Shown: in pieces, positions 35,957-46,519 of the stretch
How positions within the stretch are numbered: position 1 is the first letter of the stretch
Layout: each line of letters starts with the position of its first letter
DNA from: Gongronella butleri
Taxonomy: Eukaryota > Mucoromycota > Mucoromycetes > Mucorales > Cunninghamellaceae
Reading direction: 5' to 3'
Assembly: GCA_025201375.1 (NCBI GenBank)
Contig: JAIWZP010000015.1
Coordinates: forward strand, 124,001-188,000
Length of the DNA stretch: 64,000 bases
Position numbers and translations under genes: made by a program
Notes under the pieces: model-generated
Told to the model about the DNA's origin: nothing
Seen by the model: only the letters and a program-made list of their open reading frames with translations
Databases searched by the model: none

Positions 35957-36877
35957 TCAGGCAGCCTTGACTTCGGTGCCTTCTTGGTCCTCGAATTGGT
36001 CTTGCTGCGTGATGACGCGCAAAACGGACTTTTTGCTGGTTTCCTGCATCTCGCCTGCAATCATCAGTTCGTCCAAGATAAAGTATGCCTGGCAATAAAA
36101 AAATTTTAATGAGCCCATTCATCCATGAGCGCATCAATGCCTTTTAAAATACCTTTTGGAAGTTAAAAATCAAGTCCAACTCGCAAACCTGACGTGCGTC
36201 GAAAAAAAAGAAACAAAACAATGAGGCCATGTCTGTTTCGTCTACGATGTAACGGCACTTACATTGCCAAAGTATCTATCCAGGATCTCGACGTAGCGGT
36301 GGATAATCTCCAGGGTGATCAACTCATTGTCGTCTTGGTTGATGCCGGCAACAAAGAACAAGCTCGCGTACCTGTAAATAAAAAAAAGGTCACTTCATGG
36401 CTCCTTGGCATCGTTCAACCAATATCTCGCTTGCATACCGTCTATAAACGATCTTTTGATCTGTGGGCCAAGTGGAGAAAATGACAAAAAAAGAAAAAAA
36501 AAAGAAAAAGGGGGATGAGCACACAAATGACTGTCGCGTGCGAGCGCACTGACCTTTGTATTCCAAAAAGTTGCACATTTTGACCCTCCTGGCAAGAACG
36601 AGCTGTGTGGCGTCCTTGACAATCTTGGCCTTTTCCTTGACAGGCAGCGTGACAAACCATTTTGTCAAGCGCACCTTGCCTTGTCGGCTCACAAGAAGCA
36701 TCCAATTGATCTAAAAAGTCAGTGATGGGAATGATGACGGTGAGACATTGCTAAGCGAGTCGACGAGAAGGGGACAGAGTCCACGTGTGCGTCTTTTTCC
36801 ACAGATTATTTGGAAGAATTCAACAAAAAGAAGAAATTCGACGAGTCGTGGGCGCGAAATAGGCTACTTACACCCAT
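35957..36877 (-). CDS. APS1: AP-1 adaptor complex sigma subunit
   Basis: Minus-strand gene of about six exons. Exon 1 (36877-36872) holds only ATGGGT. Exon 2 (36710-36554) encodes [19 protein letters not shown] and KMCNFLEYK. Exon 3 is a 22-nt microexon (36460-36439) for DQKIVYRR. Later exons read [43 protein letters not shown] and [20 protein letters not shown]. These match sigma-1 rather than sigma-2 subunits. The protein forms part of the clathrin adaptor at the trans-Golgi and endosomes and helps bind dileucine signals. The Asp/Glu-rich C-terminus ends EVKAA. Length is about that of yeast Aps1. Confidence 0.93.
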
Positions 36878-37179
36878 AGTGTATAATTTAAACGAGATAA
36901 AATGAAGTGAGGCAAGAAAGAAGTGGGAAAGCGTCAGGAGACGGATTTTTCGCCCAATTGGGCCCCGCATTTCATTGTCCGCTCACTTTTTGCCAAATTG
37001 GCCTCTGTTTTGCTGCGCGCGTTGTGTCCCTGTCGAAATGAAATTTTATTTGATTGGGGTAGGTTGGGTATGCGTGGCAGTATTATTAAACAATGGATGA
37101 TAGGTGACAAAAGGAAAAAGGGAGAGAGAGAGAGAAGGAGGTTGAGCAAAAAAAAAAAATAAAAACGCGGTCCTTGTGA

Positions 37180-37335
37180 TTATGATGCCGTGTCGTTCTT
37201 GCCAAACAGCTTTTCCGTGAACTCCCAGATCATGGAGAGCAAGGGGGCTCCAAGAGAATAGAGATCCATCACCAATTCGTCTGTTTTCAAAGAAAATGAG
37301 GGTCAATGGCCGTTTTTTTTGGGGGCAAGATTTCT

Positions 37336-37425
<90 letters not shown>

Positions 37426-38591
37426 TTCTCGTTGTTCCAGGGTCATTTCGTCGGTCTGATGCTTGCGGATGATGGCTTCCAATTGTAATGCCTGGGGCAA
37501 ATTGAGCAATGTGAGGCGGTGGGCAAGTTCGCCCATGATGAGGTCGTCAGGGACGTCCCATGCCTTGCAGGTGTCGTGGTCGTGGGACTGGTAGTGAATG
37601 GGATTGAGCTTGGCGAGGTCTGTGCCATTGGCGACGTCGTCCTCGACGCAGCGGCCGTCGACATCGTCATTGTCTGCCAGATTGTCATTGAGATCGAGTT
37701 CAGGCGCGTCGGAGAGCGGGGAGATCTCGTCAAAAGGCTGGTGCGGGGTCAGACGGTCGCTTTGTGGCGAGAGCACGGGGAGCGACGGCGGTGGCGACAA
37801 TGGCGACGACGATTGTGAGTCAGGCAAGCTCGCGCGCCCCGCGATCGTGACGGCGTCCGGTATCTTTTTGTTCGCCATCTGGCTCTCCTTGCTGATGGCT
37901 TTGAGCGACTCCAAAAACATGGCGGCTTCGACAGACACGTCTGTAAAAGACTATTAAAACAAACAAAGGAAAGATTCAATCAGCATAATCAATTGACAAG
38001 GAGTCCAATTAGGGGCAATTGGGGGTGGGGGGCGCAGGCTTACAATGGTATGGATTTCAAAATAGCGAGGCTGCTTGAAATTGAGATCAAATATGATCAC
38101 TTCGGGAGGAAAGAGCGCATCGACGAATTGCAACACGATACGCAAATCAAACTCGCCCCAACCCTTCTCCTTTAGCACGTATGGTTCCTCCTTGAATTCT
38201 AATGGTGGTGAAAAGAAGTTGGATTAGACAAAGCGAACAAAAGGGAGGGCCAATTCGCCTAAAATATGCCAATGTGGGGTATTTGTCAGTCCAATGGCCT
38301 GCTGGAGGGCTCTTACGTCGTCTTGAGTTGGTAAAGGTGGGGTGCAGAATGTACTCGACGTGATCAAGCATGGCCTGTAGCTTGCCAGGGACCTTTTTGC
38401 CATTGTCGACGGCAACAAGCGAGATCTGCCAGTCGCGTAAAGGGGCCCCATCCTGTGTCTGGCCCACAGCCCAGTCGCTTTGACATGATATCTTGATTTT
38501 CTGGATATGATCGCTCTAGAAAAAAAGAGAACAAACAGTCAAATTTCACATTAATTGAGTATCAAAAGGCGAGTCAGGGCGCGCTTACCAT
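37180..38591 (-). CDS. YEATS-domain protein, TAF14/AF9-like
   Basis: Minus-strand gene. Exon 1 contributes only ATG (38591-38589) and splices in phase to SDHIQKIKISCQ. The YEATS domain follows: DWAVGQTQDGAPLRDWQISL, VEYILHPTFTNSRR and EKGWGEFDLRIVLQFVDALF, across three exons. A Ser/Pro then Asp-rich disordered linker leads to a C-terminal helical module (AHRLTLLNLPQALQLEAIIR, then ELVMDLYSLGAPLLSMIWEF). It resembles the ET/ANC1-homology domain of TAF14 and AF9. YEATS domains read acylated or acetylated histone lysines, and TAF14-type proteins serve TFIID and chromatin remodellers in the nucleus. The last intron contains an 85-nt T run. It shares a promoter of about 200 bp with CSN1. Confidence 0.85.
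37338..37422. repeat. Intronic homopolymer, 85 consecutive T (plus strand)
   Basis: An uninterrupted T run lies in the last intron of the YEATS gene. On the sense strand it is poly-A placed directly after the GTAA of the 5' splice site. It is the longest homopolymer in the window. Its true length may vary or be affected by sequencing error. Confidence 0.9.
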
Positions 38592-38791
38592 GCGGCTAAA
38601 ACAAATCAATTTTTTTCAAATGGAAGCAAAAGGGAAAGAAAAAAAAGGGCAATTGAACCCCTCTCCCACCCTTTTTTTTTTTTTCTTTGTCTACGACGGG
38701 TCAATGCGGGGTTTGAATCCACCGAGGATTCCATTTTTTTTGGTGCATCTCGCCCAAATCTCTTGTTCTTCGCTCTTTTCCCTATCGTTTC
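38592..38791. promoter_or_regulatory. Divergent promoter between YEATS gene and CSN1
   Basis: Only 200 bp separate the two start codons. The interval is AT-rich with a T run near 38671-38684. No defined motif is claimed, but the two nuclear/regulatory genes probably share control elements. Confidence 0.4.
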
Positions 38792-40234
38792 ATGGACGAC
38801 TCGCTTCCCTTTGACTTTGAGACATACATCAGTGCCTACCAAGGTAAGAAAACAAGAGAAAAATATAGAATTCAGGTACCTTTGGCTTATATTTCTTTGT
38901 TTCCATTTTTTTCTGTTTTTCTTCTTCTTTTACCAGGTCCCACTCGACTCAAGCGAGCTTTTTTTATCGCGGAACAGTGTGCGCCTCTTCGTGTAGAGGC
39001 GTACACGTACGCGTTGCATATCATTCAGCATGAGACGCACAATGTGGGCGCATACGATGTTTGTTTGGAAAAATTGAATGAAGCGCGTGCCATTGCCGGG
39101 CAAGAGGCGATTGCGGCGGCCCACGAGTGGCGCGAGACGACTTTGAAGCAGAACAAGGCACGTTTGGATCAGCTTGAGGCTGAGCTCAAGACGTATCGGA
39201 CGAATATGGTGAAAGAGAGCATCCGTGTGGCGCAAGGGAAGCTTGGCGACTATTACTTTGATGTTGGAAATATGAATGACGCGTTCCGACATTACAGCAA
39301 GACGCGTGAATTCTGCACGACGAGCAAGCACATGGTGGATCTTTGCTTTAATATGATCAAGGTGCACGTGGAAAGCGAGCAATACCACCATTTGGCGTCT
39401 TATGTTGCGCGTGCCGAAGTGATTCCTCAATTGCCAGACAAAGTGAACACGCTTGCGGCTCTCAAGTGCTACCAGGCAATTGCTGCGCTCAATGGTGGCG
39501 ACGCGCTTGCTGCAACGGCGACAGTCAGCTCATTGCTGACGTCACACGTGACGGTCGACACGTCGCACGCCATCAGCCAGATCCTTGCCCCTAGCGACAT
39601 TGCCATTTACGGCGGCCTGTGCTCGTTGGCGTCCATGGACAGACGCTCATTGCACGAATTGCTCAACACCAATGCCGCGTTCCGCGCATTCCTCGAATTG
39701 GAGCCGCACATCCGAGAAATCATGGAACTCTTCCAGCAATCCAAATATGCAGAATGCTTTGCCCTTCTCGACACACACAAACCCGCCTGGAAACTCGACG
39801 TCTACCTCGCTCCCCATATTGACAAGATCATCCATTGCATTCGTGAACGTGCCATGGTCCAATATTGCCTCCCTTACTCAGCCATTGACCTCCGCAACAT
39901 GGCATGTGCTTTCAATACCACTGTCCAGGCCCTCGAAACCGATCTCGTCCGCCTCATTGCCGACAAGCAAAAGATCCAAGCACGCATTGACAGCCACGAC
40001 AAGGTAAAAAAAAAAAAAAAAAAAAACTCCTCCTCCTCTTTCCAGCGAAAAAAAATGGCTCAAATTCATGTCAATTCCATTCAATTCCTCTTTCAGATTC
40101 TCTATACCAAGCGCAGCAACCAACGACGCCAAGCTTACGAGCAAACCATCGACATTGGTGAAGAATACGAAAAATCCGCTCGCGCAATTATGCTTCGCCT
40201 CAATCTCGTCAAAGCTGACATGGTCGTCCGATGA
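38792..40234 (+). CDS. CSN1: COP9 signalosome subunit 1
   Basis: Three exons (38792-38843, 38937-40003, 40097-40234) encode 418 residues. The N-terminus reads DFETYISAYQGPTRLKRAFF, the conserved CSN1 start. The RPN7-like helical repeats follow (ESIRVAQGKLGDYYFDVGN, HYSKTREFC). The PCI domain contains CIRERAMVQYCLPYSAIDLR and MACAFNTTVQALETDLVRL, with a basic C-terminal helix (YTKRSNQRRQAYEQT). CSN1 is a scaffold subunit of the deneddylase that controls cullin ligases. It is distinguished from proteasomal Rpn7 by the N-terminal and IQARIDSH segments. Intron 1 keeps the frame open, so an unspliced reading would be misleading. Confidence 0.92.
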   Translation: MDDSLPFDFETYISAYQGKKTREKYRIQVPLAYISLFPFFSVFLLLLPGPTRLKRAFFIAEQCAPLRVEAYTYALHIIQHETHNVGAYDVCLEKLNEARAIAGQEAIAAAHEWRETTLKQNKARLDQLEAELKTYRTNMVKESIRVAQGKLGDYYFDVGNMNDAFRHYSKTREFCTTSKHMVDLCFNMIKVHVESEQYHHLASYVARAEVIPQLPDKVNTLAALKCYQAIAALNGGDALAATATVSSLLTSHVTVDTSHAISQILAPSDIAIYGGLCSLASMDRRSLHELLNTNAAFRAFLELEPHIREIMELFQQSKYAECFALLDTHKPAWKLDVYLAPHIDKIIHCIRERAMVQYCLPYSAIDLRNMACAFNTTVQALETDLVRLIADKQKIQARIDSHDKVKKKKKKNSSSSFQRKKMAQIHVNSIQFLFQILYTKRSNQRRQAYEQTIDIGEEYEKSARAIMLRLNLVKADMVVR

Positions 40235-40427
40235 GCCATCCGCTTGCAAATAAAAATCATGCCCATTGGGGCCCTTGGAAAAAAAAAAGAGCGATTGCGT
40301 GAGAAAGCTAGAATAGATAGAGTGGGTCCGCCTTTTTTTTTTTTTCTTCCTCTTTTTCCTTTTTCTTCACAACTCTCCCCTTTCTTTATGTTTTTTCGTT
40401 GTGCCTCTCTTTCATACCCTTTGCAAT

Positions 40428-42390
40428 ATGATGAATTCAGAAGCGCCGATCAACGCAGTAAGTGTAGTGCCTCCATGGACCTCCAGCAACGTCTTTGCGG
40501 CGCGTTTGACCGCTTTTTGTGCGTCTTTTATAGGGACACGCCTTTGCAAATGCCGCCGAAGAATACGAGGACCGGGACCAGTGGGCCAAAGCGATCCAGG
40601 CCCATGAAAACGCTGCTCGTAAGTCCAGTGGAGGGCAGTGGCTAGTGTTTTGCTGATTTTTTTGTATATTGTTTTAGAGCAATTCCAAAAAGCATTAGAT
40701 TATTCCCAAGACAATGAGGTAGATAACATGGAGGTAGCCACCAATGGACGACAATTGACCCTCTTTTTTTTTTCCTATGCAGGCGGACAAGACACTCCGC
40801 CTCTTAATCGCAACACATACCCGCAAAGCCAAAGAAATCCAGCGCAAATGGCAAAAACAGCAGATGGAAAAGACGTCAGCAACCACAACCCCCGCTGCCC
40901 ATGCCGGTCCCATGATCCACCCTGCCGATTTGGACATGCAGGCCCTCATGCAAGCACTGCCCGCCCATGACACAAACGATCATCCCGCAAAACGTGCTTT
41001 TGACGCTTCTCACCATGGCATAGGCGAATCCTACGCCCTGCTGTCCACTGTAAGGGGCCGCACAAAGAGCAAAAGAAAAAAAAAGAAAAAAAAAACAAGA
41101 ATACAAAGAAAAAAGACGCGTCAGCGTGTGCTCATCGTGCAATTTTTTCTTATTTTCCCCTTTTTTTTTCTTTCTTTTTTTTTATTATAGGGAGAAGAGG
41201 AAGAAGATGCCGCTGATCCATTCAATCGGTTCCTCAAGGTGGTGGAGACGCTCATGGACCAGCTGTCGAACCCGGTGGCGTTTGCGACGGCACCATTGAA
41301 CGAGGATGACATGCCAACGCCTTACCAGCAGCGATTTCTGGCCAATGATCCGCTGATTCCCAATGACGACGGGTCGAACGCCATGGCCGAGTCCTTTTTC
41401 ATGGTGCCGGATCACCCTGAGACCAAGCCATCCGCAAACACCAGTGCATCTTCATCGGAACACGACAACGATCACCTGCAGGTCGAAAATGAGCATCTGA
41501 AACGCCAAGTGGATCAATTGACTCGCCGGCTGCGCTCTTTGGAAAAGGTACGACGGCATAATGAGGAAGGCGACGGGCGCTCAATTTCCTTTTTTTTTTT
41601 TTCTTTGGTTCTTTCGTAGACGGCCGAGGAAAGCCATATGCTCAAGAGCAGCATCCTGCAATTCCGCAACGATGTCCAGCGCCAGGCAAAGCGCATCATG
41701 CAATCGCACGACCCGGCGTCGTTGCGGTCCTCGGTCGCTTTTGGTCCCCTCACTGGCAGCGCCATCCATCCCACCGTCCAAAGTTATCCACGCCCCCCGC
41801 CACTGAATGCCAATGGTGCCTCCAATGCCGAATTAGGCAAGCTGCCATGGGCCATTGTGTGCCCATTGTGTGTCGGTTCATCAGCTGACTTTTTTTTTTT
41901 TTTTTTACTTCCTCCCAGTGTCGCGCATCAAAGAATTGGAAGACGAAAACAAACGTCTCAAGGACCAAAATGAAAAGCAGCAGCTCTTGATGAATAAGTA
42001 TCGCGAGCGTTGGGAGAAACTCAAGGAAAGTGCCAAGAAAAGGCGAGCCCAGCCTATCGATAGTGTAAGGAAAAAAGAAAAAAAAAGAGCAATTTAGCTT
42101 TTTGTCCACTTTTGTGAGCGACGCGGCAAGCCCCTGCAGACAATGGGTTCCTTATTTTTATTTTTATTTTTTTTTGTGTAGCCTTCCATGGCTTCGGGTC
42201 CATCCACATTGACCGTGGATGCTCGCCCGGCTTATGCGAGCCCATCACGGCCGCCGCCGGGTCTGCTTCGCACATTGGCCCAACAACAGCCACCGTCGAC
42301 CTACCTTCCTTTTGCCACCACGAGCCATCATCCAGCATCCTCGTCGTCATCTTCATCGCCGACGTCCGCTTCGTTGGCTCGTCCCACATA
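40428..42390 (+). CDS. NRBF2/ATG38-like protein with MIT domain
   Basis: About seven exons. The N-terminal exons give NSEAPINAGHAFANAAEEYE, then WAKAIQAHENAAQQFQKALD and LRLLIATHTRKAKEIQRKWQ. This three-helix MIT pattern is like that of NRBF2 and yeast Atg38. The middle part has acidic and Ser-rich linkers, and coiled-coil segments follow (ENEHLKRQVDQLTRRLRSLE, RIKELEDENKRLKDQN). The tail is Ser/Pro-rich and ends at 42390 with AATAAAG near 42450. NRBF2/ATG38 supports the class III PI3-kinase complex I in autophagosome formation. The assignment rests on the MIT pattern and coiled-coil order, so another MIT protein is possible. Start at 40428 or 40431. Confidence 0.62.
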
Positions 42391-42713
42391 GATGTCATCG
42401 CGTGATTGTGTGTCGTTTGTTCTTTCTTTCTTTTTTCTAAATTGCCCAAATAAAGCGATTGCACAGCATGGTAGAAATTCTGTCCCCAGCCATGAAACAC
42501 CGCCCACTCTCCTTTGGAAGGTTTTTCATGCAAGGCTCTTATTGGAGCTCAGCTGCTAGGCTGATGAAAAAGTGATCGGTACAATGAAAGACGGTATAAA
42601 TAGACAGCCCGTTCCTTTTTTTATCATCCCTTGCTCTTTCTTGCTTTTTCTTTGCTTTTGCATTCTTCGTTTCAGGTTCCTTTTTACTTTTTTACAACCT
42701 TGATGCGCTCAAT
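42391..42713. promoter_or_regulatory. Spacer with methyltransferase promoter
   Basis: It holds the 3' flank of the MIT gene (AATAAAG near 42450) and the promoter of the methyltransferase. A TATAAATAG sits at 42595-42603, about 110 bp before the start, followed by a pyrimidine-rich leader. Confidence 0.6.
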
Positions 42714-44870
42714 ATGCTCGATTATTTTACATTACCACCGGCAAACTTGATAAATTCATCACGGACAGACTCCCCCGATGAAATTGCCCCCGACGACCTC
42801 TTTTTTTCAGCAAACATGCCCGCCTCCCCCGAGTCGCTGCCACCCGATTCACCCATAATGAAGAAAAAATCGTTTAAAAAAAAGGTCAAGGCACAAATGT
42901 CACAAATGTCCAAGGTGTTGCGCCGCCCATCCAGTGCCTCGCCGTCCACAAGGTCCACCACTACTACCGACAGTCCGTGCTGCTCAGTGTCTTGGCCATC
43001 TTCATCCACTCATGGCACGTTTTTAAGAGGCCGCCGCTATCATGACATCTTGGGCCCCTACATGTTGCCCAATGATGATATGGAAATGGATCGACTTCTC
43101 ATCAATGTACGTAAAAAGCAATGGAGCACCATGTGGGAGCCATTGGGAGGGCCCAAATACCCATGGGGTGCCATGGCATTGGGGCAATGGATCGCATGGC
43201 AACGCTAAACCTTTTTTTTTTCTTCTCTTTTTTGTCACACTTTTTGCAGCACTTTCTTGTCAAACACTGCTTCAACTCTAATTACAGTGCGCCGGTGTCT
43301 CACTTGCTGATGAACAAGCCGCTTCCTAGTGACCCAGGGACAGCCAATGATGTGCTTTCCGGGACAGCGCCATTGCGAAAAATCAATTCAGACGCTGGCC
43401 ACCCCAAAGGCAAGGTTTGGCGGGGCGACGATCCTTTGCCTCTGAGTCGTCGGTCGGCCTCGTTGTCAGTGGGTCAGGTCCAATATGCCCACTCCCGATC
43501 GTCGTTTTCGTCTTCCTGCTCCGAAATCTCCACTCATTCCAGCCCAATGGCAAATCCGGCGCACGAAAAGAGCCGCGTACTCGATGTTGCTTGCGGTTCC
43601 GGGGTATGGGTGCTCGAAATGGCACACGAATTCCCAGACACAGACTTTTATGGTACGATGGCCATTTCGGATGACTTGATCACCAAAAGAGCCAATCCCA
43701 ATTCATGTTTTTTTCTTCCTTGTATGCTATAGGCTTCGATATCTCTTGTTGCTATCCACATCACATTCGCCCACCCAATACCTTTTTCAGGCAGCACGAC
43801 ATCACCGTGGCATTTCCATATCCTGACGATCATTTTGACTATGTCCACTTTCAGGATGCCGGTCTCTGTTTCACAGAGGAGGCCACCATGGTAAGCTTGT
43901 CTCCTCCTCCCTCCTTTCGGACTCATTTGCGCGCCAATTGCGCGTAAAAAAAACAAAAAAAAACCAAAAAGAGATCTCATATCATTTTCTCTTCTTTTTC
44001 AAAGGGCATTCTCAATGAAATCACGCGTGTGCTCAAACCTGGCGGCTTCATTGAAGTCCGTGAGCTCAATCCGCACGTCCACCATGCAGGGCCAGTGACT
44101 CAAGCCTTGACCTCGCCGGGTAAAATGCCAAAAACGAGAAAAACACCGGATTCGCAAGAAAAAAACACGCAAAAGTAAAACTGACACACTTGCCTGTGGC
44201 CATGAATTTAGACTCGAAACCCATGACGCAACTGAAGCAAAGGTTTCACCTGGCCCCTTTTTGGATTGCCCATCTCCAGGATCAATTGGCGTCCTCTGGT
44301 CTCGTGGACATCCATCAATCTGTCGTCAATTTGCCGTGGCACGGCCGGCGGTCAAGTAACAAGGACAAGGAGCAACAGCTACAGCAGCACGACTGCGCCA
44401 CGTCGCCAAGAAAAGAAGAACAATCGGTGCCGGATCGCTGTTTGACCAAGATGCTGCATCAATTTTGGCGACACCGCCTGATTGCGTTTGAGCGCATCTA
44501 CGTCGAGACTGGAGCGTGTTCCAACAGCCTTGACGACCTTCACAACACCTTTGACAGCGTGCTTCGCGAGATGGACGCCAACAATTCGTCGTGCGACTAC
44601 CATGTCATTTGGGCGCGCAAGCCATTGATCCCCTGCTCCACCCTGTCGTCATCCCCCAACGACCTCCTCTGCGCGCACATTGCCCATCATACCCCTATCT
44701 ACCACGCCGATCCTTTCCCTGCGCTCTCCCTGGACCACTCTGATATGCCGCGCACCTTGCATTCTTCTCATCCAATGATCACCATCGACCGCCATCACAC
44801 CTTTTATACCAGCATTGACGCCATCGATGACCATTCCATCTACGAGTACACCGATGGCTATATAGATTGA
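42714..44870 (+). CDS. SAM-dependent class I methyltransferase
   Basis: About five exons. The first is a hydrophilic, Ser/Pro-rich and Lys-rich N-terminus (MLDYFTLPPANLINSS). The second ends with the SAM-binding motif I RVLDVACGSGVWVLEMAHEF. The next exons give GFDIS, HDITVAFPYPDDHFDYVHFQ (motif II/III) and EITRVLKPGGFIEVREL, the canonical Rossmann methyltransferase order. The last exon continues FWIAHLQDQLASSGLVDIHQ and ends in a His/Asp/Tyr-rich tail. The fold is clear but the methyl acceptor is unknown. The type resembles fungal UbiE/LaeA-like proteins of unknown substrate. An intron lies directly after motif I, as is common in these genes. Confidence 0.85.
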
Positions 44871-46519
44871 CTAGAAAAAAAGAATAAAAAATGATACAGA
44901 TTTTAGACTTTTTTAATTTTGAGCAAACTGATGCTTTTTACAAAGGCGAGACACACGCTAAAGCGACTTTTTATCATGACAATGGCGCACAAGTTAGCAA
45001 TTGAAACGAATTGAAACGCAAAAAAAGACGAATTGACTCTCCTGGGACGCGATTTTCTGGTTGTTTTGCGAAAATCCGCACTGCATCATGTTGCACACGA
45101 ATTAGCCCACATGCATTGCGATTCCAAGAAGCAAAATATTGAAACAGGGAGGTGAAGAATAACAACTTTAGCTAATCAACAACCCCTGGATGGACGGATA
45201 TACTTTTTTTTTTGTGGTGGTGTGCGTGTGTGAGTGTATGTGTGTGCATTTGTATTCTGCTCCCTGTTTCCGCACGGATTTGCAAGCTGCATCATTCACT
45301 TCATATCGTGATGGTAGAAAAAAATACCTGAAACTGTTGTGTTGCCACGCAACATGCGCAAAATTTGAAATTCGCATGTCTTCTCGATTGCATCGGGAAT
45401 TGCGACTCCTAAAGGAACCGTGCCTAGACATGCATGGGTTCTTTTGAAGCCGGGTCGGCCCAGTTAATGCTCATCGCATGCAGAAGTGATGTTGGAAATC
45501 ATTGGTATTCGCTCTGTTTTTCTTTATTTTGGCATTTTCTATATTCTTGATGCATGGCGATGAAATGGACAACAGGAATTGCGATCCAAAAATGGATTGC
45601 CCCTGATGCAGATTGTAAGGTGAGAACCCCAATTCTGCCTAGTTCGGCCAAGTTTAGCGAACGACAGCGTCCCACAAAACAAAACAGATGAGTTTTAGAT
45701 ATGCTGGCCCTCGGAAATTCTCGGTGTCACGCGGTGCCCACACTCCGACGAGTCAGGAAATATGATTTGCAGCGCAAACCTCACCAAAAAAAAAATAAAA
45801 ATTAATCGATGAGAAAATTGCCCCCATTTCCTTTTTTGATGACCATCAGCAATGTGTCATGATACCAAGAGCTTTTCCTTGCAAGATAATCGGTTCTTTT
45901 TTTTTTTTTTTTTTTTGGCCCTTCACGTATGCAAAATTCGCCTGATGAAGTAATTCAATTCTCCCTCACCCATTTCAAATGAGCAAAATGAATAAAATCG
46001 TTTTACGCAAAGAAAAATCAAGAGTCGCAGTCCATATGCAATAGGCTAGCTCACTCCTTCCGTAAAGGAGCACCCCGGACCCCAGGGACGAATTGAACGC
46101 GAAATTATCCATCCAACTTTGAAGTCTCACGTGCGGCAGGCAGCTTGTAAAGAGCGCAAAAAAAAAAAAAAAAAAAAGAAAAAAAAAGAAAAAGGCAGCC
46201 CTTTGACGCTGAATTGGATATGCAAACAGCAAGAAAACAATGCCAATGCTTTTTGCAGGGTTAATGGAAAATGAGCGACCAAAAAAAAAAAAAAAAAAAA
46301 AAGATGCGATAGCTGGGTCTGTTCTACTTTCGTTTTAGTGTGATGGGAAAAAACTCGTCATGCCAGTAATTTCCTTATTATTTTGTAAGCTTTCCTTCTT
46401 ATTTTCTTCTCTCCTCTTTCCTCTTTCAGTCTCCTTTTTTTTTCTTTTTTTTTTTCTCCTTATTCTACCACACCGTCCCTTGACGGCTATTTCTCTTTGT
46501 TTTGTATTACTCACGTACT
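44871..46519. other. Gene-free interval
   Basis: No supported gene in 1.65 kb. Long T or A runs lie at 45897-45916, 46159-46178 and 46280-46302. The last 150 bp are a C/T-rich leader of the next gene. No RNA gene was recognised. Confidence 0.45.

Noticed and set aside
38701..38730. GGTTTGAATCCACC, similar to a tRNA B box
   Set aside because: No A box, acceptor stem or anticodon arm can be formed around it.
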